Shown: positions 9,698 to 19,099, numbered from the stretch's first letter. The stretch is DNA of 64,000 nt from Lysobacterales bacterium (GCA_016718605.1 JADKCY010000002.1:806001-870000); one strand, 5' to 3'. Notes: generated by a model from the letters alone, not told the origin. Program-made: numbers and translations.

Positions 9698-10201
9698 ATG
9701 TCTGCCAATCGCAAAACCGAATGGAGTGTCGGCGCGTTCATTGCCATGGGCTTTGCCTGTGCGCTGGCGCTGGCCTTTGCCTCGACCAACTCGCGCAGCG
9801 GCGTGAGCGGCGAAACCTATCGAGTGACCGCACGCTTCACCAATGCGGGTGAACTGAAAGTACGCGCACCGGTCAAAATTGCCGGTGTCAAAGTCGGCGA
9901 AGTGGCCGAGGTCAATCTCGATCCGCTGCGCTTCGATGCGATTGCGACACTGCGCATCAGCCGCACCGCAGGCGACATTCCGGCCGATACGTCCGCAGCT
10001 ATCTATACCAGCGGGCTGCTCGGGGATCGTTACATCGGACTCACACCCGGCGGTGATCCTGAACCGCTGCACGAAGGCGACGAGATCCTTCTGACGCAAT
10101 CGGCCGTGGTGCTGGAACAATTGATCAGCAAATACATGTTTGGCAATGCGGAAGGCGATGGGGGATCGTCTTCGGCAACGGCCACTGAGACAACACAATA
10201 A
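9698..10201 (+). CDS. mlaD: Phospholipid transport periplasmic substrate-binding protein MlaD
   Basis: This 167-residue protein has one N-terminal membrane anchor (about residues 10-30) and a single MCE domain (about 40-115) containing the family stretch APVKIAGVKVGEV and the loop TSGLLGDRYIGL. MlaD hexamers form a hydrophobic channel on MlaFE. The C-terminus ends in a Ser/Thr/Ala-rich tail after the helix LISKYMFG. GGGAG lies upstream of ATG 9698, 14 bases after the mlaE stop. Confidence 0.93.
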   Translation: MSANRKTEWSVGAFIAMGFACALALAFASTNSRSGVSGETYRVTARFTNAGELKVRAPVKIAGVKVGEVAEVNLDPLRFDAIATLRISRTAGDIPADTSAAIYTSGLLGDRYIGLTPGGDPEPLHEGDEILLTQSAVVLEQLISKYMFGNAEGDGGSSSATATETTQ

Positions 10202-10217
10202 GAAACTGGAGACCTCG

Positions 10218-10841
10218 ATGATCCCCCTGAACAAGCGTTTCATTGCCCTGTTGGTCAGCTTGCTGCTTGGCTTTGTGTCAGTTGGCTGCGCGGCCGAACA
10301 GAAACCTGGCGATATCATTGCCGAACGCACCAAGATCGTGCTCGACACCTTGGTCAAACAACGTGCTGCATTCAGTGCGGATAGTGGCAAGCTCGACCAA
10401 TTCGTCCAGTCAGAGCTGAACACGCTGTTTGATCGCGAATACTCCGCTCGACTGGTCTTGGCCATGCATTCTCGCGGTGTCGATGCCAACAAGATCACGG
10501 CCTTTGCCGACGCGCTGATCAATACCCTGTTGCGCAAATACGGCGCCGCCTTGCTGGAAACCGATCCAAGTACCGACGTCAAAGTGCTCAGCGAGACTGC
10601 GCTGCGCAACGGCGAAATGATCCGTGTCGCCACCGAGGTGCATCGCCGCGGCGGTGCGCCAATTCCGGTGGACTATCTGTTCCGCCAGAACAATGGCGAG
10701 TGGAAGGTGTTCGACGTGATTGTCGAGGGCGTGTCCTACGTGCAGACCTATCGCACGCAGTTTGATGAATTGCTGCGCCGGCAAACGCTGGATCAGGTCA
10801 CCGACCGATTGCAGCAGGGCCAGATTGATGTCAAGAACTGA
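10218..10841 (+). CDS. mlaC: Periplasmic phospholipid shuttle MlaC
   Basis: This 207-residue exported protein has a signal sequence (FIALLVSLLLGFVSVGCAA) and the MlaC/Ttg2D fold landmarks: YSARLVL, then KVFDVIVEGVSYVQTYRTQFDELL near the end. The family carries phospholipid between MlaA at the outer membrane and MlaFEDB. ATG 10218 has GGAGACC upstream and the usual short signal peptide. The LLGFVSVGC stretch could be read as a lipobox, which would be unusual for MlaC. Its 3' end overlaps the mlaB start. Confidence 0.92.
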   Translation: MIPLNKRFIALLVSLLLGFVSVGCAAEQKPGDIIAERTKIVLDTLVKQRAAFSADSGKLDQFVQSELNTLFDREYSARLVLAMHSRGVDANKITAFADALINTLLRKYGAALLETDPSTDVKVLSETALRNGEMIRVATEVHRRGGAPIPVDYLFRQNNGEWKVFDVIVEGVSYVQTYRTQFDELLRRQTLDQVTDRLQQGQIDVKN

Positions 10842-11145
10842 GTCATCCGCTGCGACGTTTGTGATTGGTGGCGCATTGACGCTGAGCACCGCCACTGCGC
10901 TGTGGTCGCGCTGGCAACGCGAAGGACAACAAGCCATCCGCGTTGACTTGGCAGGCTGTACGGATATCGACACGACCGGCCTTGCGTGTTTGCGCCAGAT
11001 GCAAGCCACTGCGGCGTGCAGTGGTCGCACGCTCGCATGGCAACACTTGCCGTCGCGTCTGCAAGCCATCTGCATTGCTCACCGCGTCCCCTTGCCGGGC
11101 GACGCGGTCGAAAGCGTTGACGCCAGTTGCGCATCCACCCGGTAA
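10828..11145 (+). CDS. mlaB: STAS-domain protein MlaB
   Basis: This 105-residue cytoplasmic protein consists of a STAS domain: FVIGGALTLSTATALW, VDLAGCTDIDTTGLACLRQM. MlaB stabilises MlaF and is needed for transport activity. ATG 10828 overlaps the end of mlaC by 14 bases, which decides the start. The Thr following the Asp-Thr pair corresponds to the site seen in MlaB proteins. Confidence 0.88.
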   Translation: MSRTESSAATFVIGGALTLSTATALWSRWQREGQQAIRVDLAGCTDIDTTGLACLRQMQATAACSGRTLAWQHLPSRLQAICIAHRVPLPGDAVESVDASCASTR

Positions 11146-11195
11146 CACTGTTGCGTGGTGCGAATGCCCCAGTAAGGAAATTGGAGAGTTTCGAG

Positions 11196-12023
11196 ATGAA
11201 TGTCACCCCGCCGTTGTTATCCTCATGGCTGAAGGCCGGCCTGCTGGTCAGCTTGCTGGCGCTGTCTGCCTGCGCCCATCGCGGAGCGACGAAAGCCCCA
11301 CCGGAACCTGACGCAGCCCCCTTGGCAACGATTGCGCCAACAGCGACCAACCCAACGGCGGCGATGGACCCGTGGGAGAAGTTCAACCGCCATACGCACC
11401 GCTTCAACATGGGGCTGGATCACTATTTCCTGAAGCCTGCCGCGCAAACCTACGTGCGCTTCACACCGAAACTGCTGCAACTGGGTGTGAGTCATTTCTT
11501 CGACAACCTGCAACAGCCGATCACGGCCATCAACCTGCTGCTGCAAGGCCGCCCCGGCAAGGCGGGCGGCGCCTTCGGGCGCTTTGTGCTCAACAGCACT
11601 CTGGGCGTTGCGGGCCTCTTCGATCCGGCTACCGACGCGGGTATCCCGACCTACAGTGCGGACTTGGGACAAACTCTGGGCCGTTGGGGTTGGCGCGATT
11701 CGCGCTATCTGGTGATCCCCCTGTTTGGCCCAGGCACGGTGCGCGACGGCTTGGGGCGAGGCATTTCCACGCGCTATAGCGTGGTCAGCGAAGTCGCCGG
11801 CGAGTATGGCGTGGGCGTGAGCTTCATGTATGGCCTGGATGCCCGTGCGGGCGTGCTGCCCTACGACAACATGCTCAACGACGCCGAGGACGACTATCTG
11901 CTGCTGCGCGATACCTACCTGCAACGTCGTCGTTGCCAGATCGTCGACTGCAGTGAGGAGTTGCCCGACTACCTGATGCCCGATTACGACTACGAGATTC
12001 CGAATCTGGACATTGGCGGCTGA
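11196..12023 (+). CDS. mlaA: Outer-membrane lipoprotein MlaA (VacJ)
   Basis: This 275-residue lipoprotein has signal LLVSLLALSAC with the lipobox Cys at about residue 26. The MlaA family core follows: DPWEKFNRHTHRFNMGLDHYFLKPAAQTY, then NLQQPITAINLLLQG, FGRFVLNSTLG, and TLGRWGWRDSRYLVIPLFGPGTVRDG. MlaA removes phospholipid from the outer leaflet together with a porin. GGAG lies eight bases before ATG 11196. In many bacteria mlaA is unlinked from mlaFEDCB; here it closes the operon, giving a complete pathway in one transcript. Confidence 0.93.
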   Translation: MNVTPPLLSSWLKAGLLVSLLALSACAHRGATKAPPEPDAAPLATIAPTATNPTAAMDPWEKFNRHTHRFNMGLDHYFLKPAAQTYVRFTPKLLQLGVSHFFDNLQQPITAINLLLQGRPGKAGGAFGRFVLNSTLGVAGLFDPATDAGIPTYSADLGQTLGRWGWRDSRYLVIPLFGPGTVRDGLGRGISTRYSVVSEVAGEYGVGVSFMYGLDARAGVLPYDNMLNDAEDDYLLLRDTYLQRRRCQIVDCSEELPDYLMPDYDYEIPNLDIGG

Positions 12024-12350
12024 TCTTCACTGCGGCAAAGGCGCAGCAAGCGCAGACCGACATACAGCCAAGCCAGCAGCAGGGCGGTCGAGTTGGTTGA
12101 AGCCGTGGCGACGTAGAACGCAATCAATGCGTAGAACAGCACAGGCACTTCGACCAGATTCATGAATACGCGATTGGTCAACGCCACATCGGCTGGCACA
12201 TTGGCGGACTCACCCGTTCAAAGTCCTGGGCGACGACACGCCGTTTGAATGTCACCCGGAACCGGCGGATAGGCACTTGAACGAGCACCCGCATCGTCCA
12301 AGCCATCAAGGCAAATGCAGGCCAAATCAGTATGGATGGGGGCGCTCCGC
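11990..12350 (-). pseudogene. Degenerate MAPEG-family membrane protein
   Basis: Two minus-strand reading frames together give a MAPEG-like protein. The first frame (about 12335 to 12215) gives ILIWPAFALMAWTMRVLVQV; the second (about 12215 to 12020) gives ESANVPADVALTNRVFMN followed by LVEVPVLFYALIAFYVA. They are separated by a one-base shift at about 12215, within a run of G. The expected C-terminal histidine-containing helix is missing: the frame runs into CRSEDQPPMSRFGIS opposite the end of mlaA. No start codon is clear. MAPEG proteins are small four-helix membrane enzymes of glutathione/eicosanoid type, but bacterial roles are mostly unknown. It is probably a pseudogene, or a sequencing error plus a truncation. 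Confidence 0.6.
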
Positions 12351-12611
12351 TCAGCGAGTACCGACAGACTTGCGCTTAACAATGACTGCGTTGACGAAGT
12401 ACCCCAGGATGCAAAGAGGGATGAGGTACTGGACCAGCCATTGGATCAGACCCCGAACCACCGCACGAATACCCTCGCGCACCTCGGCCTGCGGCACGAT
12501 CAGATCGACATCACGCCATCCAACCCACACGCAAGCGACCAGCACCACAAGCAACGCGGCGTGGCGCAGGCGATTACCGCGGGGCGCATGGTCGAGAGGC
12601 GTCGTCTGCAT
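12351..12611 (-). CDS. Small two-span membrane protein of unknown function
   Basis: This 86-residue protein has two hydrophobic segments, HAALLVVLVACVWVGW (about 17-33) and WLVQYLIPLCILGYFVNAVIV (about 58-78), separated by a charged linker, and a basic C-terminus. I do not recognise a family. ATG 12611 is preceded by a GGAAG-type ribosome site. A longer in-frame extension upstream to 12962 is opposite the RIO kinase start and is not believed. It stands alone between the MAPEG relic and the kinase gene. Confidence 0.6.
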   Translation of the reverse strand: MQTTPLDHAPRGNRLRHAALLVVLVACVWVGWRDVDLIVPQAEVREGIRAVVRGLIQWLVQYLIPLCILGYFVNAVIVKRKSVGTR

Positions 12612-12831
12612 CGCAGTGCTTCCTTTGGGCTCGGGTATTGTGTGAGTGACGTGTATTTCGCGTGCGCACACACTATCGTGGATGTAACAAACCGCTGACA
12701 GGTGCAAAACGTCACCTGCTTTGATCCCAATCCGTGCATCACGTAGCCAGTGGCATAACGCCGTTGAGTCCATGCCGACGATTTGGCTTGCGGCCGCTAC
12801 ACTGGAACCCCCTGACCGAGACATTGATTCG

Positions 12832-13686
12832 ATGAAAACCCCAAAGGGTCTGCAACCGTTGCTCGATGATGGCGTGATCGACGAAGTGTTGCGACCACTG
12901 AAAAGTGGCAAGGAAGCCTCGGTGTATGTGGTACGCGCAGGTGATGCAGTGATCTGCGCCAAGGTCTACAAGGACATGGCACAACGCAGCTTTCAGGCCC
13001 GCGTGCAATATCAGGAAGGCCGCAAAGTGCGCGGCAGTCGGCAAGCCCGCGCGGTTGGAAAAGCCAGCAAATTTGGCCGCAGGCAGCAGGAAGAAGACTG
13101 GAAAAACACCGAAGTCGACGCGCTCTACAAGCTTGCAGCGGCGGGCGTCTGCGTGCCGCAACCGCATGGCTACTTCAATGGTGTGTTGCTGATGTCACTG
13201 ATCACCGACGAGGCGGGGTTCAGCGCACCGCGTCTCGGCGAAGTTGAACTCACCGCCGATACCGCGCGCACCTATCACGCCCGTCTGATCCGCGATGTGG
13301 TTCGCATGCTCTGCGTCGATGTCATCCACGGCGATCTGTCGGAATACAACGTTTTGGTCGCGCCCGACGGTCCGGTCATCATCGACTTCCCGCAAGTCGT
13401 CAGCGCCGCAGGCAACAATGCCGCTCGCGCCATGCTGCTCCGCGATGTCCACAATCTACGCGACACCCTGAGCCGCTTTGCCCCTGAATTGCTGCATACC
13501 TACCATGGCGAAGAGATGTGGGCCTTGCATGAGCGCGGCGAACTCACACCCGACACCGTGCTCACCGGAAAGTTTGTTTTTGATGAACACCAAGCCGATG
13601 TGCGCGCTGTCATGCTGTCCATCGAAGATGCACGACAGGAAGCCCTGATCCGCCAACAGGGACGCGACGCGGCGGAACAAGATTGA
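12832..13686 (+). CDS. RIO1-family serine kinase
   Basis: This 284-residue protein starts MKTPKGLQPLLDDG, as bacterial RIO1-type kinases do. It has LKSGKEASVYVV as ATP loop, CAKVYK for the phosphate-binding Lys, catalytic HGDLSEYNVLV and metal-binding IIDFPQVV. These are the RIO signatures (the catalytic Asp lies in HGD, and IDFPQ replaces DFG). The bacterial targets are not well established. ATG 12832 is chosen by family N-terminus even though the ribosome site is weak; ATG 12772 is an in-frame alternative. It ends about 90 bases before the terminator shared with rho. Confidence 0.88.
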   Translation: MKTPKGLQPLLDDGVIDEVLRPLKSGKEASVYVVRAGDAVICAKVYKDMAQRSFQARVQYQEGRKVRGSRQARAVGKASKFGRRQQEEDWKNTEVDALYKLAAAGVCVPQPHGYFNGVLLMSLITDEAGFSAPRLGEVELTADTARTYHARLIRDVVRMLCVDVIHGDLSEYNVLVAPDGPVIIDFPQVVSAAGNNAARAMLLRDVHNLRDTLSRFAPELLHTYHGEEMWALHERGELTPDTVLTGKFVFDEHQADVRAVMLSIEDARQEALIRQQGRDAAEQD

Positions 13687-13775
13687 CGCACCACCACCGC
13701 TCGCAGAACCATTGCCATATACACAGGGTTTTCGAGCTGCGATGTAGCGCTACTGCCCATCACCCGATTCAGAAA

Positions 13776-13804
13776 AACAAGGCCCCGCAATGCGGGGCCT
13801 TGTT
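13776..13804 (-). terminator. Strong hairpin terminator between the RIO kinase gene and rho
   Basis: A 13-14 bp perfect inverted repeat (AACAAGGCCCCGC with GCGGGGCCTTGTT) with a tiny loop. Read on the minus strand it is followed by TTTTTCTG, so it should terminate rho. On the plus strand the downstream bases are less T-rich, but it may also act for the RIO kinase gene. Confidence 0.85.
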
Positions 13805-13830
13805 GGTTTGCTGATGGGACGATGCGACCA

Positions 13831-15678
13831 TCAACCACGCTTCATGAAGTTGAAGAACTCTTCGTTGGTCTTGGTGTTCTTCATCTTGTCGAGCAGGAAC
13901 TCGATGGCCGCAAGTTCATCCATCGGGTGCAGCAGCTTGCGCAGAATCCAAATCTTCTGCAGGAAGTCCGGATCAATCAGCAATTCCTCGCGACGGGTAC
14001 CCGAGCGGTTGATGTTGATCGCCGGGTAGACGCGCTTTTCGGCGATACGGCGATCCATGTGGACCTCCATGTTGCCGGTGCCCTTGAACTCCTCGTAGAT
14101 CACCTCGTCCATCTTCGAGCCGGTTTCAACCAGTGCGGTCGCGATGATGGTCAGCGAGCCACCTTCTTCGACGTTACGCGCGGCACCAAAGAAGCGCTTG
14201 GGACGCTGCAAGGCGTTGGCGTCCACGCCGCCGGTCAATACCTTGCCAGAACTTGGCACGACGGTGTTGTAGGCACGCGCCAAGCGGGTGATGGAGTCGA
14301 GCAGAATGACCACGTCCTTCTTGTGCTCGACCAGACGCTTGGCACGCTCAATCACCATTTCCGCCACTTGAACGTGTCGCGCCGCCGGTTCGTCGAAGGT
14401 CGAACTGACCACCTCGCCGCGCACGGTGCGAGTCATCTCGGTGACTTCTTCGGGACGCTCATCGATCAACAGCACCATCAGGTGAACATCCGGATGGTTG
14501 TAGGAAATCGCGGAAGCGATGTTCTGCAACAGCATCGTCTTGCCGGCTTTGGGTGGTGACACGATCAGGCCGCGCTGCCCTTTACCGATCGGGCTCATCA
14601 AATCCATGATGCGGCCGGTGATGTCCTCGGTCGAACCATTACCGCGTTCCAGCACGAAGCGCTGGCGTGGGAACAGCGGGGTGAGATTCTCGAACAGCAC
14701 CTTGTTCTTGGAAGCCTCGGGCGGCTCACCGTTGATGGTGTCGACCTTGGCCAAGGCGAAATAGCGCTCACCATCCTTCGGGGAGCGAATCTTGCCCGTC
14801 ATGTAGTCGCCGGTACGCAGATTGAAGCGGCGGATCTGACTGGGCGAAATGTAGACGTCGTCCGGTCCTGCCAGATAGCTGGCTTCCGCACCGCGCAGGA
14901 AGCCGTAGCCATCTGGCAGGATTTCCAGTACGCCTTCACCCGCGACGCCCTCACCGTAACGCGTCAGCACTTTCAGAATCGCGAAGGACACGTCCTGTTT
15001 GCGCATGCGTGCCACGCCATCGGTGATGCGCAAGGTTTCGGCCAGGTCGAGCAACTGACCGGCATTCATGCGCTTCAGTTCGGTCAGGCTGTAGGTGGGT
15101 ATGTCAGCGGGCGGCTGGTAGTGGGTATGAGTCGGCGGGCTGCTCTCGTCGTTCTCGTTGCTGTCGCCTGCCGCGCTAGCGGGACGCGAATCGCGCTCAC
15201 GGTTGCGACGATCACGCCGACGTTCCCGGAATTCGCGACGACTTTCGCGGCGCTCACGACGTGCGGCCTCAGCCGCTTCATCCAGCGGAGCATCGCCTGC
15301 ACCAGCGTCTGCCGCTTGGGATTCCGGCGCAGACATCTCGCTTGCGGCAGAGGGTTCGCCGACAGGCGCTGCAGCGGATGCCTGAAGCGCAGTGGCAGTC
15401 GCTGAAACCGCCGGTGCAGCGTGCTCTATCACGCGCGACGCCATCGGGTCTGGTGCAACAACGTCGACTGCCGCACTCACGGCGTCTGCGCTAACCGCCG
15501 CCTGACGCGGTCGCCGCGGCGCGCGTTCGCGCGGCGGGTGAGTCGCAGCAGCGTCTACAGGGACTTCTGCTGCCGGACCAGATGAAGGGCTGGTCTCAGT
15601 CGCTACAGACGCAGGCGCCATCGCGGCGGGAACCGTTGCCGAAGCGTCGGTCGGGGGAAGGGGTTCGTTCTCGGACAA
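13831..15678 (-). CDS. rho: Transcription termination factor Rho
   Basis: The C-terminal roughly 420 residues are canonical Rho: the RNA-binding domain (GEGVLEILPDGYGFLRG, YISPSQIRRFNLRTGD), P-loop SPPKAGKTMLLQ, DERPEEVTEM, Q-loop LTGGVDANAL and R-loop GTGNMEVHMDR. About 190 residues before the RNA-binding domain form an Ala/Pro-rich then Arg/Glu-rich low-complexity extension, typical of long-N-terminus Rho proteins of GC-rich bacteria. I place the start at TTG 15678 (LSENEPLPP) because GAGG lies eight bases upstream; an upstream ATG at 15729 has no such site. Rho is a hexameric RNA helicase that ends untranslated transcripts. Confidence 0.93.
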   Translation of the reverse strand: MSENEPLPPTDASATVPAAMAPASVATETSPSSGPAAEVPVDAAATHPPRERAPRRPRQAAVSADAVSAAVDVVAPDPMASRVIEHAAPAVSATATALQASAAAPVGEPSAASEMSAPESQAADAGAGDAPLDEAAEAARRERRESRREFRERRRDRRNRERDSRPASAAGDSNENDESSPPTHTHYQPPADIPTYSLTELKRMNAGQLLDLAETLRITDGVARMRKQDVSFAILKVLTRYGEGVAGEGVLEILPDGYGFLRGAEASYLAGPDDVYISPSQIRRFNLRTGDYMTGKIRSPKDGERYFALAKVDTINGEPPEASKNKVLFENLTPLFPRQRFVLERGNGSTEDITGRIMDLMSPIGKGQRGLIVSPPKAGKTMLLQNIASAISYNHPDVHLMVLLIDERPEEVTEMTRTVRGEVVSSTFDEPAARHVQVAEMVIERAKRLVEHKKDVVILLDSITRLARAYNTVVPSSGKVLTGGVDANALQRPKRFFGAARNVEEGGSLTIIATALVETGSKMDEVIYEEFKGTGNMEVHMDRRIAEKRVYPAININRSGTRREELLIDPDFLQKIWILRKLLHPMDELAAIEFLLDKMKNTKTNEEFFNFMKRG

Positions 15679-16016
15679 GTGGTTTACCTCGCAGTTGCGA
15701 GCAATGAAACAAAGGAAAGGTGGCGGCATCCGCCTGCGGCAGCACGAAACCGATCAAGGATCGATCAGAAACATGAGTAGGAACGGGACGGCGATAGGAA
15801 CGCTTGAGGCCTGCACCGTTTCGGGCATGACCACGCGGTTCTCGCTCGGACCAGCAAAACGCTAACACTGTCGACCGAGACATCGCAAGAGGAAATCGAC
15901 AGATTGGGGTTTCGACGCCGGTTCTCGGCATCCAATGTTCAGGAATTGAGGTGAGTCAAATTGCCGCAGCGCCTGCTTGACTAGTCTGGACTGCAGACCC
16001 AACCAAGGAGTTCACG
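15679..16016. other. Divergent intergenic region rho / DUF3149 gene
   Basis: About 340 bases hold the rho leader and promoter and the promoter of the small gene at 16017. rho genes are often autoregulated through the leader, but no specific structure is obvious here. Confidence 0.4.
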
Positions 16017-16160
16017 ATGGACGCATGGCGCGCGCTACTGACGACAGATGCAGGCCTCTACAGCCTGGCCGGTATTCTCTTCATGCTCGGGATGGGCGCA
16101 TTTTTCTACTTCAAGTTCCGCAAGTTCATCCGCGATGAGGAAGCTGGACGCAAGTCCTGA
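16017..16160 (+). CDS. DUF3149-like 47-residue membrane protein
   Basis: The protein begins MDAWRALLTTDAGLYSLAG, followed by a single membrane helix (ILFMLGMGAFFYF) and a basic, charged tail (KFRKFIRDEEAGRKS). ATG 16017 has a good AAGGAG site five to six bases upstream, and a strong terminator follows the stop, so this short gene is well supported. The length and layout match the DUF3149 family, whose function is not known. Confidence 0.8.
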   Translation: MDAWRALLTTDAGLYSLAGILFMLGMGAFFYFKFRKFIRDEEAGRKS

Positions 16161-16182
16161 ATTGCACGTCGTGATGCTGCTT

Positions 16183-16215
16183 GCGAAACGCCGAGCAATC
16201 GGCGTTTCGCGTTTT
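16183..16215 (+). terminator. Intrinsic terminator of the DUF3149 gene
   Basis: GCGAAACGCCGA - GCAA - TCGGCGTTTCGC is a perfect 12-bp stem with a GNRA-type tetraloop, followed by GTTTTG. It sits 22 bases after the stop codon. Confidence 0.85.
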
Positions 16216-16374
16216 GGTCAAGCGGATTTCCCGAAGTGTCGGCGGCCCTCACCCGAACGCGACGGGAAACCGCGCGTTCGAATCGATCACCCGCGACGCG
16301 TGATCCGGAACGAGAATCCCTTGATGGCTTAACGACGTTGAGAAAGCGCCGAAAAGCACCGGCCCGGCATGCCG

Positions 16375-16701
16375 TCAAATTGCGCGGTCAACAAATTGGG
16401 CGAGCTGGCTCTTGTTCACCGCACCCACCTGAGTCGCCGCCACTTTGCCATCCTTGAACAGGATGAGTGTCGGAATGCCGCGAACTGCGAACTGCCGCGG
16501 CGTCGCCGGATTGTGGTCAACATTGACCTTCACAACTTTCAGTTTGCCAGCGTATTCACTCGCCAACTGATCGACCACTGGGCCAATCATCTTGCACGGC
16601 CCGCACCATTCGGCCCAGAAATCGACCAGAACAGGTTCACTGGATTGCAGTACCTCGGTGGCGAATTCGTTATCGCCGACGTGTTTGACCAGATCGCTCA
16701 C
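16375..16701 (-). CDS. trxA: Thioredoxin TrxA
   Basis: This 108-residue thioredoxin has active site WAEWCGPCK (about residues 29-37), the buried DFW, cis-Pro loop GIPTLILFKDG and the C-terminal helix, which matches the full family length. It is the general cytoplasmic disulfide reductant. It is divergent from rhlB. The neighbouring trxA, rho and rhlB order resembles that in Xanthomonadales. Confidence 0.95.
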   Translation of the reverse strand: MSDLVKHVGDNEFATEVLQSSEPVLVDFWAEWCGPCKMIGPVVDQLASEYAGKLKVVKVNVDHNPATPRQFAVRGIPTLILFKDGKVAATQVGAVNKSQLAQFVDRAI

Positions 16702-16919
16702 GCGTTTGCTCCCAACAGCATTTGGAATATGGGGTTGGCAATCCTGCGGCAGGTTTGCGCTTGCCGGGGTGGATCGCCAAGGCTTGGGCTACACTTGGGG
16801 CCGGACATCAACAAACACAAGCACCGTCGTCCGCGCTGTCTGCCCGCTGGGTCGCAGTGTGCGGATAGTGGCGGGCATCACGCAAGCGGACACCACATCG
16901 GTGGATCGCCGGGAATTTC

Positions 16920-18212
16920 ATGAGCGACAAACCTCTTACCGATATCGCCTTTTCCACTCTGGATTTGCATCCCACCTTGCTGGCCGGGTTGGAATCCGCT
17001 GGATTCTCACGCTGTACGCCCATTCAGGCGCTCACCTTGCCCATCGCACTGCAGGGACGCGATGTGGCCGGACAGGCGCAAACCGGCACTGGCAAGACCA
17101 TTGCCTTCTTGGTGGCTGTGGTCAACCGTCTACTTACACGTCCCGCCATCGCCAATCGAGGCGACACCGACCCACGGGCATTGATCCTTGCGCCAACGCG
17201 CGAGCTCGCCATCCAGATCCAGAAGGACGCCCATAAAGTCGCCTCCGACACCGGGTTGCGCTTTGCGCTGATCTACGGGGGCATTGATTACGACAAACAG
17301 CGCGAAATGTTGCGCGCTGGCTGCGATGTCATCATCGCGACGCCGGGAAGACTGATCGACTATTACCGGCAGAAGGTCTTCTCGTTGGCAACCTGCGAGG
17401 CGGTGGTGATGGATGAAGCGGATCGAATGTTCGATCTGGGCTTCATCAAGGACATCCGCTTCCTGTTGCGACGTATGCCTGGTGCCAAGGAGCGCCAGAG
17501 CCTGCTGTTCTCGGCGACGCTCAGCCATCGCGTGCTGGAGTTGGCTTATGAGCACATGAACGAGCCGGAAAAGCTGACCGTCGAGACGGAAACCATCACC
17601 GCCGCGCGCGTGCGTCAAGTCGTGTATTTTCCGGCGGCGGAAGAAAAACTGCCGCTGCTGCTGAACCTGCTACGCCAGAACGATGCACGTCGAAGCATGA
17701 TTTTCGTGAATACCAAGATTGCCGCAGAGAAAGTCCAGCGCCGCCTGGAACGTCATGGGCACAGCGTTGCCGTGCTGTCCGGCGACGTCCCTCAGAAGAA
17801 GCGTCAGAGCCTGCTGGGCAAGTTCCAGCGTGGCGAATTGCATATTCTGGTGGCGACCGACGTGGCGGCGCGTGGACTTCACATCGACGCGGTCAGTCAC
17901 GTCTACAACTATGATCTGCCGAACGACTGCGAGGACTATGTTCACCGCATCGGGCGCACCGCGCGTTTGGGTGCTGAGGGCGATGCGATCAGTTTTGCCT
18001 GTGACATGTACGCAATGAGCTTGCCCGATATCGAGTCCTTCATTGAACAGAAGATCCCCACCGCCGCCGTCACTGCAGATCTGCTGGCACCGGTACCTGT
18101 CGTGGAACGACCAACGGTTGCCAGCGATCCGGATAGCGACTCGGAACAGGATGCCCAAGCAACCGCAGGCGCAGCCAACGCCGCTGCGCGGCGTCGGCGT
18201 CGGCGTCGTTAA
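16920..18212 (+). CDS. rhlB: DEAD-box ATP-dependent RNA helicase RhlB
   Basis: This 430-residue helicase has Q motif FSRCTPIQALTLP, motif I AQTGTGKT, Ia PTREL, Ib TPGRL, II DEAD, III SAT, and motif VI HRIGRTAR. It opens with the RhlB-like MSDKPLTDIAFSTLDLHP. The C-terminal tail is acidic then ends in a run of Arg (AARRRRRRR), an RNA-binding extension typical of RhlB. RhlB works in the RNA degradosome. The stop TAA overlaps the start of gspC by one base. Confidence 0.92.
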   Translation: MSDKPLTDIAFSTLDLHPTLLAGLESAGFSRCTPIQALTLPIALQGRDVAGQAQTGTGKTIAFLVAVVNRLLTRPAIANRGDTDPRALILAPTRELAIQIQKDAHKVASDTGLRFALIYGGIDYDKQREMLRAGCDVIIATPGRLIDYYRQKVFSLATCEAVVMDEADRMFDLGFIKDIRFLLRRMPGAKERQSLLFSATLSHRVLELAYEHMNEPEKLTVETETITAARVRQVVYFPAAEEKLPLLLNLLRQNDARRSMIFVNTKIAAEKVQRRLERHGHSVAVLSGDVPQKKRQSLLGKFQRGELHILVATDVAARGLHIDAVSHVYNYDLPNDCEDYVHRIGRTARLGAEGDAISFACDMYAMSLPDIESFIEQKIPTAAVTADLLAPVPVVERPTVASDPDSDSEQDAQATAGAANAAARRRRRRR

Positions 18213-19099
18213 TGATGCGAGTCGGCATGCAGCCAAATTGGCAGTCGCGCGGGTGGCCGCTGGTCGGCGCCGCGCTGGCTGGCGGCTGGATTCTGTTGAC
18301 CTTCGTACGTCTGTTGATCCTGTACACGGCGGGACCTTCCGTACCCGCATTGCCCGACGATTTTCAAGCACAACCAACCAACTCAGCGGGCAGCACTGGA
18401 AACTTGTCGCAATGGCACCTGTTTGGAGAATCCAGCGCGCAAAACTCGCTGCTGCTTGACGCGCAGAACGCGCCCGAAACCGACTTGCAACTCAGCTTGC
18501 GCGGCACCTTGAATCTCGAATCCCGCGAAGATGGCTTGGCCATCATCGTGGACGACACCGGCCGACAGCAGGCCTATCGTGTGGGAGACAACTTGCCGGG
18601 TGGCGCCGTGCTCGAATCCATCAGCGCGCGTCGCGTTTTGCTGCGCCGCAATGGCGCGCTGGAGGGCTTGAGTCTGCCTGAACAGGCACCAAGCGAGGCA
18701 CCACACACGAGCACAAACGCAACGGCAGGTGCGAACAGGAAGGCCGGGGCACCTGCACCTTTCATCAATCCCAACATCGCGATCAGTGGCCCCAATCTGG
18801 AGTCCATTCGCGCGAGCAGCAGCATCGATGCGGCTCAATTGGCGAAGGAGATACAGATTCTTCCGGTGCTGGAGAACGGTCGATTCGCTGGGGTGCGGCT
18901 CGCGGCAGGTCGCGATTCGCAACTTCTTGAACGCAGTGGCCTGCGCCCCACCGATGTTGTCACCTCGGTCAATGGCATTCCGCTGGATGGACCGCAACGT
19001 CAAGCTGAGTTGCTGAACAGTCTCAAAGATGCACGCAGTCTGCGCTTGACCATCCGTCGTGATGGCAATGAACAGCAATTGTCGGTTGAATTGCAATGA
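18212..19099 (+). CDS. gspC: Type II secretion inner-membrane protein GspC
   Basis: This 295-residue protein has an N-terminal membrane segment (about 15-40), a homology region (NLSQWHLFGE, LSLRGTLNLESREDGLAIIVDD) and a C-terminal PDZ domain (GVRLAAGRDSQLLERSGLRPTDVVTSVNGIPL). GspC links the inner-membrane platform to the GspD secretin. The start overlaps the rhlB stop (TAATG), so rhlB may drive expression. Confidence 0.9.
   Translation: MMRVGMQPNWQSRGWPLVGAALAGGWILLTFVRLLILYTAGPSVPALPDDFQAQPTNSAGSTGNLSQWHLFGESSAQNSLLLDAQNAPETDLQLSLRGTLNLESREDGLAIIVDDTGRQQAYRVGDNLPGGAVLESISARRVLLRRNGALEGLSLPEQAPSEAPHTSTNATAGANRKAGAPAPFINPNIAISGPNLESIRASSSIDAAQLAKEIQILPVLENGRFAGVRLAAGRDSQLLERSGLRPTDVVTSVNGIPLDGPQRQAELLNSLKDARSLRLTIRRDGNEQQLSVELQ

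Noticed and set aside
9665..10633. 322-residue minus-strand frame across mlaD and mlaC
   Set aside because: No recognisable protein, opposite two conserved mla genes.
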